Source: Leucosporidium creatinivorum (Eukaryota > Basidiomycota > Microbotryomycetes > Leucosporidiales > Leucosporidiaceae). From it: 64,000 nucleotides of DNA. Within the stretch, counting starts at the first letter, position 1, and each line of letters opens with the position of its first letter. The notes below the pieces were generated by a model, which saw only the letters and a program-made list of their open reading frames with translations, was not told where the DNA came from and did not search any database. Below, piece by piece: positions 33,715 through 46,634 of this stretch. The translations under genes and the position numbers were made by a program. The stretch lies in assembly GCA_001600635.1 (NCBI GenBank), contig BCKL01000006.1, positions 372,001 to 436,000 of the forward strand, given 5' to 3'.

Positions 33715-36700
33715 ATGGCAGCAGCTGGTGCTCCCCTTGCCCTGGTGGACGAGTTGGAAGCGACGAGGACTCTATTCGTTCCTACTCAACAAGGAGAAGA
33801 TTTGGAACTATCCCTCGACGATTTATCCACTACAGACTCGACTCTACAGGACGATCACCTGGTCGAGTACATTTCAATCCTCTCGGGCGAGAAGGCTCCC
33901 CTCCAACTCTGGGTCAGGCTCGCAGAGGAACTATGGAGGTTGGACAGGTTCAAATCTGCCTTCGAGGTATTGGACAAGGGTACAGAAAGTCAGTCACCAC
34001 ATCTCTCTCTCTCTCTCTCTTCCATCTCCTACAGCCCGCCTTTAGCCCGCTTGTTGTTGCTCCAGCTCACTGATCGCTCTCTTTCGTACAGGCCTCGTCG
34101 ACGCTCAAGACCGAGCCATCCTCCTCTGCATGAAAGCCAACTACAACCTCGCCCTCGCCCGTAAAGCTCCCAAAACGGTCCTCACCCGCCCTCGTACGCC
34201 CACCTCGCCCTCTCTCCTACCTCAGCAGCTCCTGTACTGACCTCTTTCGTCCCCGTTCACCATCCCTATTACTTCATCGCTATCATCCACATCACACCTC
34301 TGCTTGCTACAGGCGGCGGAGTCCTCCAGCACTCGACCAACCCTTCGCACCCCGAGTCCAAGGATCCCAACCCCGAGAACCCACCTCTAACCAAGGACGA
34401 CTATTGGAATGCCGCCAAGCTACTGCTGGAACGTGCTGAGAGGGCTGCTGGAGGGGAGATTCAAGTTGGGCAGGACGTCAAGGGTGAGCTCGGTCGAGCC
34501 ACGATTCCGTTGAAACGGGACGAGACGAGCTGACCTTCTGTTCCCCTCGCTCTGCTTCCCTCGTCCTCGATTTCACCTCTGCTACTATTCACTTCCCATC
34601 CATTCTCCCACTCTCCAATCTCACCCTCAACAGCCGCCCTCTTCCTCGCCAGAGGAGCCCTCGATCAGGCCTCCAAGCTCTTCGACACGATCCTGCAGAA
34701 GGAGTCTACCAACCTCATGGCACTAATGGGACGCGTGAGTGCTGTCTCGCCCTCCCTTCGCTTGAGGGCTCGCTGACCTCCCCTCCCCTCCATAGGCTCG
34801 CATCCTCTTCGCTCGCCGCTCCTTCCGCCCCTCACTCAAGGCCTACCAACAGGTCCTCACCCTCGCACCAAATCATCTCCCCGATCCTCGCATTGGTGTA
34901 GGATTGTGCTTCTACATGATGGGAGAGAAGGAGAGAGCTAGGAAGGCCTGGGAGAGGAGTATCGCCGTGGTTCGTCTTGGGCTTTCCATCGCCTCGACGC
35001 TCGAGCTGACGTCGGCCCCACTCCACGCAGAACCCTTCCCACTCGACTACCCCCACTCTGCTCCTCGGCCTCTCGCACCTCAACGCCTCCAAGGATCCGA
35101 CGCTCGCCGGCGGAGAAGACGCTCGCGCTCAAGCATACAAGGAGGGAATCGAGGGCATCTCGGCGGCGTTCAAGCGCGACAACACCCTCGCTGCTGCTAC
35201 TGCTCCTCTCGCTGGTCATTTCTTGCTCACGGGAAAGGCAGGGGTGAGTTTTGGTCTTCTCGATCTCTTCGCTCTTCCTCTTGATCACGGCGCCAATATC
35301 TTTCCTTTTGGCTACAACAGACTATCAAGCTCGCCGAGCGCACCATACAATTCGCCGACACTCGCGTGCTCCTCTCGGAAGGTCATCTCGCCGTCGCTCG
35401 CGCTCTCCATGCTCAAGGAGAAGAGGCTAGCATGTCGGAGTACAAGCTGTCGACCGAAGCCAACCCGGATCAGCTCATCGCGCAGCTGGCCACCGCTCAA
35501 GGATGGCTGAAGAACTGTGAGTAGTGACTGCCCGCGCGAGGGGAGAAGGAGGGCCGAGCTGACCCCCTCCCCTCACTCACTCACTCGTACAGCCGACTTC
35601 CCCCCCGCCATCAACCTCTACGAGACGATCCTCCGTCGCCAACCCCGCTGTATCGAAGCGCTCGTCTCCCTTGCCTCCATCCACACCCACCTTGCCTTCA
35701 CTCTCCGTTCCTCGGTCGACTCTCTCGCCGAGCGCAAAAAGGCCAAAGAGCTATACGATCAAGTGCTGCGCCTCTTTGCTTCGGGCAAGGAAGGCGGACC
35801 GGGCAAGGAGGTCAACAAGTATGTGGCGAAGAGTGAGAGGGTGAGGGATGTGGCGAGGGATGATGAGATGTTTGTCGAGATTGCGAGGTTGTGGAGCGAT
35901 GAGGGGATGGGGGAGAGGAGTCTGACGGCGTATAAGGAGGCTGCGAGGATCAAGGAGGAGGAGGGAGGAGAAGACGGCGAGGAGGCGAGCCAGCCGTCGG
36001 CTAGCCTGCTCAACAATATTGGAGTGCTCCAGTTCCAGCAGGGCAAGTTGGACGAGGCGCAGGCGTCGTTTGAGGGGGCGTTGACGGAGGTGGGAAGGAG
36101 CATCGGGAGGAAGGGAGGTGTGGTCGGCGAGAAGGAGGATGCGGTGCTCATGCCCTGCACCTTCAATCGCGGAGTCGTGCTCGAGGCGTTAGGCGAGACG
36201 AAGCAGGCGGTGGAGTGCTACGAGACGATCTTGAACATGCATCCCGAGTATGTGGAGGGTGAGTATTTCCTTCATCGTCTTCGAGCCTCGGTCCAGGAAG
36301 AGTCGTCGCTGATCTCCTTCCTTCGCACTCAACAGCCAAAGCCCGCCTCGCCCTCATCGCTCTCTCGACGCAAGGCAAGGACCGCAACTCACAGCTCGAC
36401 CGCGCCCACGCTCTCATCAAGGAAGGCCTCACCTCCACCCCGACCCACCCCGAGCTGCGCGCCCTTTACACCTACTTCCTCATCGAGACCTCCTCCCTCA
36501 AGACCGCCCGCGACTTCACCCTCTCCACCCTCAAAGACCTCAACCGCTACGACGTCTACGCCCTCTGCGCCGCCGGACTCGTCACCTACCTCGACGCTCG
36601 CGAAATTCGAGAACCCCCGCCAGATCACCCCGAGTACGAGAAGCTCAAGAAGGATACCTCCAAGGCTCGGCACGGCAAGTTCCTCCGCGCCGCCGAGTAC

Positions 36701-38206
36701 TTTGATAAGGCCCTCCAGCTGTACCCTCAGTGCGCTTTCGCCGCGCAGGGTCTCGCTATCGGCATCGCGGAGAACACGATCGGCACGGGAGTCGAGGGGA
36801 CGGCGCTCGCTCCTGCGGCTGCTCAGCAGAAGAACACGAGGGATGCGCTCAATATCCTCACCAAGGTCAAGGAGAGCGTCAACGATGGGAGCGTCTACAT
36901 CAACATTGGCCACTGCCACTTCCTGCGCGAGGAGTTTGATCGAGCCATCGAGAACGCGAGTCGTTACTGAGTCTAGTCGAGTACTCTCGTGCTCGTGCTG
37001 ATCTTTTTTTCCTCTCCTCACCAGTACGAGACGGCCGCTCACCGCTACAGCAAGGGACGATCCGTCTCGGCGCTCCTCTACCTCGCTCGCGCTTGGTTCC
37101 ACAAGGCCAACAAGGACCACAGCTTCGCCGACCTGCAAAAGGCTCTCGAGTCTTGCAAGGCTGTACGCTTTTCCGCTCTTCGACCCCTTTCGCCTTCTTC
37201 GCTGACGTTGCGACTCGCTTCACAGGCTCTCGACCTCCAGCCCTCCGACCTCGCCTCGCTTTGGAACGTCGCCCTCGTCCAGCAGAAGGGAGTTGAAATT
37301 CTCTTCGCCCTCCCCGCCGAACGCCGTACCCTCGCCGAGATCAGGCTCGCTCTCGCCGACTGCACCGAGTCACAGACGTTCGTCCTCTGCCCTCCTTCTC
37401 GCCTTCGCAACATCGCTGACCATCGCATCTACCTCCAACAGCCTCTTCGAGCAGCTCGCCAGCGACCCCAACCCCAACACTCCCTACCAGAAGGGCATGC
37501 CCGGCCAGCGCCTCAAGTACGGCACCTCGCTCCTCAACCGAGCGGAGGGCATCATCGAGACGCAAAAAGCCTACGAGGAGACCGAGCAAGCCAAGCTCAA
37601 CGCCGCCAAGCGCGCACGCGAGGAGGAGCGCGCTCGCATCGCCGCTGAGGAGGAGGAGCGCCGCGAGGTACAGAGGCGGAGGGAGGAGATGCTGGCGGAG
37701 CAGCGCGAGGCGATGAGGAAGGAGGCGGCGGAGAAGCAGTGGGAGTTGAGTCAGAGGTTTGAGGGCGAGGAGGAGGAGGAGAAGGAGAGGAAGAGTAGGA
37801 AGTCGGAGAAGGCGGCGGCTGGTGGGGGAGGAGGCAAGAAGAGGAGCAAGAAGAGCAAGGCGGATGAGGATGCTTCGGGGAGTGAGGAGGAGGAGAAGCC
37901 GAAGAAAAAGAGGACTAAGGTACGATTGATCGTGTGTGCTGTCTGTCGTCCGAGCTCGCGCTGATCTCGTTCCGCTTGCGCAGGCCAAGGGCAAGTCGAA
38001 GAAGGAGAAGGACGACGATGCTCCCGCCGACGAGATGGACCTCGACGAGGATGGCGAGGAAGCTGTTCGTGGTGGCAACAGGCGCAAGAAGGGCAAGGCC
38101 TTCAAGTCGACGTGAGTTCTGTCGTCTCGTCGTCGAGAGCGCCGAAGCTGACCCTCTCCTGCCGGCTCGCAGAGAGTTCATCTCGGACGAATCCGAAGAG
38201 GAATAG
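33715..38206 (+). CDS. CTR9: Paf1 complex subunit Ctr9, TPR protein
   Basis: Scaffold of the Paf1 elongation complex on RNA polymerase II, needed for histone H2B ubiquitination and H3K4 methylation. About 1,090 residues. The N-terminus MAAAGAPLALVDELEATRTL leads to LEYISILSG-type VEYISILSGEKAPLQLWVRL. Many TPR units follow (for example AALFLARGALDQASKLFDTI, LLNNIGVLQFQQGKLDEAQ, VYINIGHCHFLREEFDRAI). The C-terminus is a long Glu/Arg coiled coil (AAKRAREEERARIAAEEEER) ending in Lys/Glu runs and EFISDESEEE, as in Ctr9. About twelve introns are spread through it; the first contains a CT microsatellite. The tail's acidic and basic runs suit a nuclear chromatin-associated protein. Confidence 0.94.
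34002..34021. repeat. CT microsatellite in CTR9 intron 1
   Basis: About ten tandem TC units just downstream of the intron-1 donor. It may act as part of an extended pyrimidine tract and is likely length-polymorphic. Confidence 0.75.
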
Positions 38207-38627
38207 CTGGAGTACTGAAGTCGGCTGCTGTGCTTGAAGACTTGTTGTACGCTATACGAAGGCCTGGAAAAGGAAGCTCTAGCTGCCCATCACCATCGCC
38301 GAGAGCGATTTTCTTCGGCTGCAGAGTGCAGCTAGCTGAGCTCCTACCCTGGGCTGGATCGTGTAACAGTACTCAACCTTGGCGCGGAGGTCTAATGAAG
38401 AGGCTCAGCTGCCATCGCCGAGCGCGCCGAGTTTGTTCGGCCGAAGTGCGAATCAGTTAATCTGCTGCAAGTCGAGAGTGAGCCACGCTTCATACAAGTA
38501 GCTGTACCCGAAGCAAGCACACCACTTTCATTAGCCTCGAAGAATTCTCAAGAAGCTCGATTGCGAGCTCCTACGCTCCTGCTCACGGCTTGCCTCCCGC
38601 TTCATCTTTCGTTCCGCTTCGACTACG
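38207..38627. other. Intergenic gap CTR9 / F-box gene
   Basis: About 420 bases between tandem plus-strand genes. An open frame reaches back to 38561 in phase with the F-box gene, but the ATG at 38628 fits splicing and a normal N-terminus. Nothing else is seen. Confidence 0.35.
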
Positions 38628-40240
38628 ATGAACAAAGCTTCGGACGAGCAGGACAAAGCTGTGAGCACTCAGAACGAGCTACAGGTGAGTCACCATGCAC
38701 TGGTTCACCTCTTGCGCCCTCCACTCACCCTCAGCGACTCCCGCAGAAGGACCATCTCAGCGGGCTGCCTCCCGAGCTTCTCAGATCCATCTTCCGCCTC
38801 ACGCAGGAGGATGGACCTCAAGCGCTCACTCCCCTCAATCGCTCGCTACTCTCCATCGGCCGAGAGGTGCTGTTCGAGCAGGTTATCATCGACGAAGAGG
38901 AGCAGCTCAAGTCGTTCGTCAAAGCAGTAAGAGCGGGAGCAGTGGGAGAGTACGTCGACCAGCTCGAAATCAACCTTCTGCGAGGAACGGAGGAGGCCGA
39001 AGACGAGATGGCAGCTGAGCTCTTCGACGCCGAAGACAGCGAGGAAGCGCTCGCCAAGTGCTTCGATCAACTCGGCAGGCTCACCAGGATGACGGCTAAG
39101 GGATCGTCTCGAGTCGCCAGCCTCATCCTCTCGTACCGCGTGGCTCGCGCCTGCTTCCCCGGGCTCGAATGCCTCACCCTCGCCGCCTCGTTCAGAGACT
39201 GGCCGAACCCCTTCAATCCCAAACACTACAAGCAGCTCGGGCGATGGGGCGGAAGGACAGGACTCGGCCTCGACTACTTCGACCTCACCATCTTCCGCGA
39301 GCTCGATTCCATCACCGAAACGCCGCCGAGCTCCCCGTTCAACATCCGCCCTTCGTCGACCTCGGGTTCGCGAAGCGGGACGAGCAGCCCAGACTCGACG
39401 GCTGAAGTCAAGCATGATGAGAACGAGCGCACGACTGAGCCGCCTCCACACGAAGACGAAACGGAGGACGGCGAGGAGGACAGCTACTCCTTCACCTCGA
39501 CGGACGATGAGGACTTCGGGGTCGAGCTCCCTCCTCTCGCTGTAGCTCGACTCGCTGGTCCCCTCAGTCACCCACTTGCCCTTGGGCTGGCCGATCTGAC
39601 TCACGAAAACATCGCTACGATGGTCGTCTCGTCGTCTCCTTTGGCCTCCTTCCGCCCCTTCCTCGAGCCTACCGGATGTCCTGAGCTGCTCCGCTCGCTC
39701 ACCTTGATCAGTGATCGTGACGGAGGCGGCTCGGATCCTCTCGACGACCTTCTCCTCTCTTTCACTGGGTTGGAAGAGCTGGAGCTCGCCAAGGGGACCT
39801 TCTCGACGAACTTGTTCAGCGACGTCCTTCCCAAGCTCCACCTGACCCGTCTTACTTTCGGCGTCAAAGCTGAAGTCAACTTCCAGCAACTGAGCGACCT
39901 CATCCGTGGGCCTCGACGCCTCAGCACTCTCGGAACCCTCGTCGTCGATGTAGTCCGAGGTGTCAAGGGAACGAAGGTCGAAGAGGCGGGCATGGGCCCC
40001 TGCCTGGACACGGAGGATTGGCTCTACCCCGACTGGGAGCTTCCCGGCTGGTCTGTAGGGCTCAGTCTTGGCGAGGTGGAGCAGCTCGTCCGCATCGGGG
40101 AGCAGGAGGGTGTCAAGGTCGAGGGGACGATGCTGGAGGCAGCGGAGGTGGAGGAGGCGTACGAGATGGAGTTGGATTGGGTGACTACGATGCGAGTCGA
40201 AAGGTGGTATGAATACGAGGAGAACTCGGACGACGAGTAG
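38628..40240 (+). CDS. F-box-like protein
   Basis: Two exons: 38628-38684 (MNKASDEQDKAVSTQNELQ) and 38747-40240, about 516 residues. The second exon opens with an F-box-like core, LSGLPPELLRSIFRLT, then ALTPLNRSLLSIGREVLFEQVII, the arrangement seen in fungal F-box proteins that recruit substrates to SCF ligases. The remainder has leucine-rich, LRR-like lines (FTGLEELELAKGTFSTNLF, LHLTRLTFGVKAEVNF), a disordered Ser/Glu/Asp insert (about 39350-39520) and an acidic end (YEYEENSDDE). The substrate is unknown. Such proteins are expanded in basidiomycetes, so this is likely one of several paralogues. Confidence 0.78.
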
Positions 40241-40612
40241 GTCGACGATACCGCGGAAGAGGGATAGCTCGCTCGCTCGCAGATGTTGAAATCTTAGCTT
40301 GTGCTTGTCGCTTGAAGCTTGACATCGAGGCTAGGAACAAGGAGAGCTTGGCGCTGAGCGAGCACTACGACGGAGCACTTGCCTGCCGCGCCGAACGAAC
40401 GAGCAGCTTGCTCCATCGCCGAGGTTCGGTTTCCTCTCGTGCGCAGGTCAGATCCCTGCGATCACTGGTTGGCACATTCCTAAAACAGCTTTTAACTACA
40501 CATCGACCTCGCGAGTGTCCCTTGACGACCTGCAGTAGGACAGAGAGGTCAGCTTCGAGATCGGTCGGAGCGCCGAGGGCGAAGCGCGGAGGTGACAGGC
40601 TTACAGGACGAA
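40241..40612. other. Convergent gap F-box gene / golgin-like gene
   Basis: About 370 bases between converging stop codons. The minus strand contains a well-formed intron end (GCTGACC...CTGCAG near 40537-40555), so the golgin-like gene may extend through it to a stop at 40496-40498. Confidence 0.4.
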
Positions 40613-43600
40613 TCACACTACCCACAAATCGCCCTGACAGCACGAACACCACACCAAATTGTCTTGGAGAACAGCACTCCTGGTCCTCTTCCCCGAACCT
40701 CCAGTCGACAGTTGGGGAACGGACAGCTCCTCCTGCATCCTAGCCTTGAGTAAACTGAGGCTTTCTCTCCGCACGTGACGACTGCCCTCGGTGGAAGAAG
40801 AGGTGACGGGGACGAGGGGAGGGGAGGGGAGGGCGCCGCTGGGATGCGAGCGCGAGGTGGGATCGTAGAAGTCTTGCGAAGGGTCGACGTTCTCGCTCAC
40901 TGGAGCGAGGTTGGAGGGATTTCGACGATGGGGGAAGCGTTGAGGGCCGCGAGTAGGGGTGGAGAGGATGGAAGAAGGAGTGGAGGCCGCCGAGGGTTGA
41001 GGTCCGCGCGCATGGCCGTCCGAATCGGCGTGGGAGTGTGAATGAGAGTGGTCGCGGTGATCGTGATCATGGTCGTGGTGGGAGTGGACGTGAGTCGAGT
41101 GGTCGTGGTCGACCGAGGAGCGACTTCGGCCGAGCTTTTCCTTCTCGAGGTCGAGCGCCTCCTGCATACTCTCGACCTGCGACTTGAGGTCGCCGTTGGC
41201 CTTGAGCATCTCGTAGCGAGCTGCCTCCTCCTGGAAGATCTTCTCCTCGAGCGAACGAATCTGAGCGCGGGCGGCGGAGAGATCGAGCTCGTGCTGCTGC
41301 TGGATGCCGTCGACTGTGGAGAAGAAAAGTCAGCTCTCGAGCTACAAGTCGGGTCAGAGTTATTACACACCATATTCTCGGTCGTATGGATGAGTGGAAG
41401 GGTCGGGAGTGTCCTCATCCTCGCCCTCGGCGCGAGCGATCCCTCGACTCGGCGGTGTCGGCCGTGCCCTCATCTCTTCCAGCTCGGCCTCCTTCGTTGC
41501 GAGGTCTTCTTGCGCACTCGAGTAGAGCTCCTGCAGCTCCTCGAGAGCTCGGCTCGCCTCGTCCGTCCCTTGCCGCTGGTGCTCGAGGTCGTGCTTGAGC
41601 GACTCCACCTCGCCGACATTCCGTTCCAGCTCGGTCGTAAGGTGAGCGACCTCGGCCGTCGATCCGGTAGCGCCTGTCCGTAGCCTTGAGATCTCGTCCT
41701 CGAGGCGACCGACCGATGCACGCAGCTTTTCCAACTCGCCAGTCCGTTCGTCGCCCGAAGCCATAATCGCCTTGAGGTCTCGCTCGCTCTTGCTGGCGCG
41801 TCGAACGGCGGCGCTCAGCGCTGCACTGCGATCCCGAGCTTGAGCGTTGACCGATTCGATCTCCTGAGCGACGTTGGCCTCGACCGAGGCGAGGGCGGTC
41901 TCCTTCTCCTTGATGGAGCGCTCCAGCGCCGAAACTTGGTCGGCGAGGCGAGTCTTGTCTGTTTCGAGGTCCTCCGTAGTCGTCCTGAGAGCGGCGAGCG
42001 ATTCCTCGAGCTCCGACTTGGTAAGCTTGGCCTTCTCGGCCTCCTCCCTCGTCGACCTGAGCGATTCTTGCAGAGTCGCCGCCTCGCTGCGAGCCTCTTC
42101 CAACTCGGACTGGAGAGACCCAGTCTGTCCCTCAGCTGCACCCTGCGCCTTGGCAAGCGCCGACTCGACTTCCCGCCTAGCCCTGCCAGCCTCTGCGAGC
42201 TCTGTACGGGCATCCTCGAGCTCCTGCCGTAGCTGCTCGCTTGAGGCAATGGCGGCCGTAGCGGCGGCCTCCTTTTGCTCGAGGGAGACGGTGAGCGCTG
42301 CGGCGCGCTCAGAATGGGAGGAGTGGTCGTTATTGAGGGTGGCGAGACTGGTGCGAAGCTCTTCGAGGGAGGCGTTGAGGGTGGTGTTGGTCGATTCGAG
42401 CTGGGCGCGGGTGGAAGTGACGCGAGCGAGATCCTCCTGAGATATATCGAGCTCGTTCTCGAGGGAGGAGGTGCGGTCGCGGAGGGAGGAGAGGTCGGAA
42501 GTGGCTGCCTCGAGGCGACCTTCCAGCGAGTCGACTTGGTTGCGAACCTTACGAAGCTCGCCCTCGGCCTCGTCCTTGAGGTGGTTGGCGGCTTGCGTAT
42601 CGTACTCGGCCTTGGCGATGTCGAGCTTGACGCGCGAGAGCTCGGCTTGGGCGGCCGAGAGAGCCTGCTTGTGGGCGTGGCGGCTGTCCTCGAGCGTGTC
42701 GTGAAGGTCGCTGGCCCTAGCAGCACTAGCAGCGGCCTGTGAGAGGTTAATGGGAAGTAAGCGAGGTTGTGAGATCGGGGAAGGAAGGAAACGAACCTTG
42801 GCCGTCATGGTGCCCAGCGAGTAGTCCAGCTCTTTATTCCGCGCCTGCTGGCTGACGAGCTCCTCATCGATGGCGACCAACTCCGCCTCCTTCTCGTCCA
42901 CCTCCTTCTCCATCGCCTCGAGCGACTGCTGCAGCGACTCAGTCGTCGACTCTGCAGCCGCCAACTGACTCCTCAACTCGCCAAGCTCCTTCTCCAAGCC
43001 AGCCTTGGTCGTGTTGAGCGCCTGCTCGGCAGTCCTCCTCGCCCTCGACGAAGCCTCGTTCTCGGCCTTACTGCTTGACAACTCGGTGCGAAGCTTGGCG
43101 AGATCGGCGGCGACCTTGACCGCTTCGGCGTCCTTCCTCTCGATCGTCCGAGCGAGCTCTTCGGCGCGTCGAGAATGGCCAGCCGAGGTAGCGATCACGT
43201 CCTTCTGATCGTTGCGCATCTTGTTGATGGTGGCCATCTGAGAGGCGATGCTGGCGGTAGCAGTGGAAGAAGCGGTCTGCGCCTCGGCGAGCGATGTCTC
43301 GAGCGATTCGATCTTGCTCGCCATCGAGTCGTAGTCGGCCTTGAAGCCGTCCCGGGAGGTAGACGTGGCGGAGAGGAGCTCTTGAGCAGCGGCATGTTGC
43401 TCCTCGGCAGCCTGGGCGCGGGCGAGCGTGGGAGCGAGGTCGGCTTGGGCGAGGGCGAGGTCTTTGGTGAGCTGCTCGATCTGCGTCGTCTTGCCGATGA
43501 GAGTGGCGGCCGTGTCCTCGTACTGCTTCTTGGTGGCAGTAAGAGCCTGCTGCACCGTCGTATGCTGCTTCTCGAGGGCGTCGGCGCGGATCGAAGTGGA

Positions 43601-46600
43601 CGAGAGCTGGTTGCGAAGTCGCTCGGCCTCCTCCTCCAACTCCTCGAGCGCACTGGTCGACTGGTTGAGTTGCTCGAGGCCTTCCTCGTGCTCGGTCAAA
43701 AGCTCATCGTGCTGCTCCTGCAGCGATGTGAGCTCCTCCTTGACGACCTTGATGGCGTCGTCCCGAGACTTGCTGGCCGCCTCGAGCTCTTCGATAACGG
43801 CTGCCAACTCCTCCGAACGAGACGTGTGCCGGCCTTCAGAAGCGGTGACGGTGCCGAGCGATGCTTGGAGGTCCGTAATCGTCCGCAGGTGGGCGTCGAC
43901 TTGACTGGTGAGCTCGAGTTTGGCGATCTCGAGCTCGGCGACGGTGGAGGTGAGGGTCTCGATGCGATCCGAGTGGGAAGCGCCAGAAGAGGTGACCGTT
44001 TCCAAGGTCGACTGGAGGCCGGTAACGGTTGACCGAAGGGCGGTAAGCTCATCGTCGAGCGAAGATCTGGTCTGCTCGAGCTCGCTGACCTGAGCAGCAA
44101 GAGCATCGGCGCGAGACGAGTGGAGACCCTCCGAGGAGGTGAGTTCCTCGAGGGTAGAGCGGAGGGTGTCGACAGTCGAGTTGAGGGAGGCGTTCTCCTT
44201 GCTGAGCGAGGATTTGGACTGCTCAAGCTCGTCGATTTGGCTGGCGAGAACTTCGGCGCGAGCTCGATGGGAAGACTCGGAGGAGGTGAGAGTGTCGTGG
44301 GATGATTGGAGAGTGGATATGGTGGAGAGGTGCGCTTGAACGTCGCCCTGGAGAGTGGAGATGGTGGAGATGTGGGTCTGGATGTCCTCCTCGAGTGAGC
44401 GCTTGGCTTCACGAAGCTCCTCGACGGTGGAGGCGAGCTCAGTGGCTTGAAGCGAGTGCGAGGACCCAGTCGAGTTAAGGTCGGCGATGGCGTCCTCGAG
44501 CTGCGAGATTTGGGTGGATTGGAGAGCGAGCTGCTCTTCGAGGCTGGCCTTGGCTTGCTGGTGCTCGTCGATGGAGGCTTCGAGGTCGTTGAGATGGGAA
44601 GTGTGGTGGGCAGCGGCGGATGTAGCGTCGTCGAGACGGCTCTGAAGGTCGGTGAGAGCAGCCTTGTCGGCCTGGGACTCTTCCTGCAGCTCCATCTTGG
44701 CTTTTTCGAGCTCGAGGATGGTCGCGGCGAGAGTTTCGGAGCGAGTAGAGTCGGAGGAATGGGAGGAAGTGAGATTGTCGAGGGTAGCCTGGAGCTCGGT
44801 GATGGTAGCGGCGTGATCCTGAGCCTGAGCGTTGCTGGTATCGCGCTCCTGCTCGAGACTGGAGACGAGGCCTTCGAGCTCGGCTGCACGAGTAGCGTAA
44901 GACGATGCCGATTCGTTGATATCCTCGAGGTCCGATTCGAGCGAAGCGATGGTCGAAAGGTGCCCCTCGACCTCCTTCTCCAGCTCGTGTCGGTAGGCTG
45001 CGCCGGTCCCTGCCTCCTTCCGTGCGGTCGCGAGCGTATCCTCAAGCGCTGCGATCTGCTTCCTCGTCTCGGCGCGCTCCTCCTCGACCTGATCGGCCAC
45101 CAACTGCGCCTCCTCCAACTCGCCCTGGAGCCTCTGGCTCTCCTCCAGCGTAGCCTCGTGCTGGCTCTTGAGCTCGGCAAGCTCGAGCTGTACGGTGGAG
45201 GCCTCGGTGCCCGACGATGCGGCTGCTTGAAGCTCGACGTCCTTCTCGCGGACCTCGCGCTGGAGGGTGGCGTTCTTGTCGGCGATGATGGCCTTCTCGT
45301 TGGAAAGGCTGACGACCTTGCCGCGTAATTCCTCGAGGGACGCCATGAGATCGACGTTCTCCTGCTGTAGGCCGTCGCGGCGAGTTGCAGCGGCAGCGGC
45401 CTTCATCTCCGAGGTTGCGAGAGACTGCTCGACGTGGGCGAGTCGAGTCCGAGTTGCGCTGAGGTCCGACTTGGAAGTCGCGAGGTCGGATTGGGCGGAG
45501 GTGAGGGAGTTGTTGAGGTAGGTGAGTTGATCCTCGTTGGCTTGACGACCTTGCGACGAGGATTGGAGGTCGGTGGTTGCCGATTCGAGCCTAGCTGTCG
45601 CCTGAGCTGCCTGCTCCTTGGCCTCCGCCGCCTCCCGTCTTGCCTCCTCGATCGCTGCTCGAGCCCCCGACGACTCCTTCTCCAGCGCCTCCTTCTCGGC
45701 CTTGGCCTTGCCCCATCCCGCCCGAGCCTTGCTCAGCTCCAGGCCGAGAGCATCAGCGTGATCGCGGGTTGATCGGAGCTTCATGTGGAGGTCGGAGTTG
45801 GAAGAGGGAGCTTTGGTTTCGGAGAGCTGGGCGTGGAGGTCCTTGATGGCCTTGTCGCGCGAGGCGAGTTGGGTTCGGACTTCGAGGACGGCGTGACGAG
45901 AGATCTCCGTGTCGCGCTCCTATGATACAGACAGGCTCTGTCAGCTGACATCTCGAGCTCTAGGACCTATCGCAACTCACGAGCTTGGCTACGAGACCCT
46001 TACTGTCCTGCCCCTCCTGCGCGAGCTTCGCGTGCGCCTCCCTCGACCGCTTGAGCTCGGCCTCACCCTGCTGGACCTGACTGAAGAGCTGCTGCATCTC
46101 TCCCTGCTTGCCCTCACTCTCGCCCACCATCGTCTCGAGCTCCCGCACGCGCGCAGCATAACGCTCCTTGTCGGCCACGAGCAGCTGGATCGTCTGCTGC
46201 TGCGTTTGGATGAGGTCGGCGCTGCCCTCTGCTTCGGTTGGCGATGAAGGAAGCGGTGGTGAGACGACTACGCCGGTGGAATTGGAGTGAGGCGGCGAAG
46301 AGGGTTCAGGAGTGCGTGATGGAGCGGGCGGGGGAGGTGGTGGTGGGACTTGTAAAGGTGCAGGAGGAGCAATGGGGCGAGCGATCGGCGTTGGAGCTTC
46401 TGGCAGCGCCGAGCTTGCTGGTAGAGGCGGGACGGGAGCGCTGGGGATGGTCGGGGCTGCTTGAGGGCTGCTGGGAGACGATGCCGTGTCCGAAAGCGCC
46501 TTGGAGTTCTTCATCGCCTGGAAGCGCTTGAGCTGTAGGGGGATCAGGGAATCAACTAGTGAGCTACAGAGCTATTGCGCGCGCGACTGTACCTTCTCCT

Positions 46601-46634
46601 TGGCCCGAGCCGCTTTAGCTGCTCGTTCGTCCAT
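40613..46634 (-). CDS. Giant coiled-coil, golgin-like protein with His/Asp-rich region
   Basis: About 1,900 residues, most of them heptad coiled coil. The N-terminus MDERAAKAARAKEKLKRFQ resembles the short basic start of golgin/GM130-type tethers; it is followed by a Pro-rich linker (PPPPPPPAPS). From about 46200 to 41400 the sequence is almost unbroken coiled coil with irregular repeats of the type TISTLQxxxx...SSHSxRAEALA..I.ELE. The C-terminal exon has a His/Asp stretch (about 41010-41115: alternating HDHDHDH and HSHSHSH), then Ser/Pro, and ends with a CxxC-like WCSCCQGDL. Predicted role is a long tether or scaffold, perhaps at Golgi or cytoskeleton; this is inference from shape. The stop is 40613-40615 if unspliced, or 40496 with one more intron. 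A longer N-terminus upstream of 46634 is possible, but an acceptor-like CAG sits right before the chosen ATG. Confidence 0.8.

Noticed and set aside
43696-45180. Long second open frame on the same strand inside the golgin-like gene, plus long plus-strand frames opposite it
   Set aside because: They are shadows created by the repetitive, GC3-biased coiled-coil coding; their products are low-complexity Ser/Pro/Arg or Leu/Gly.
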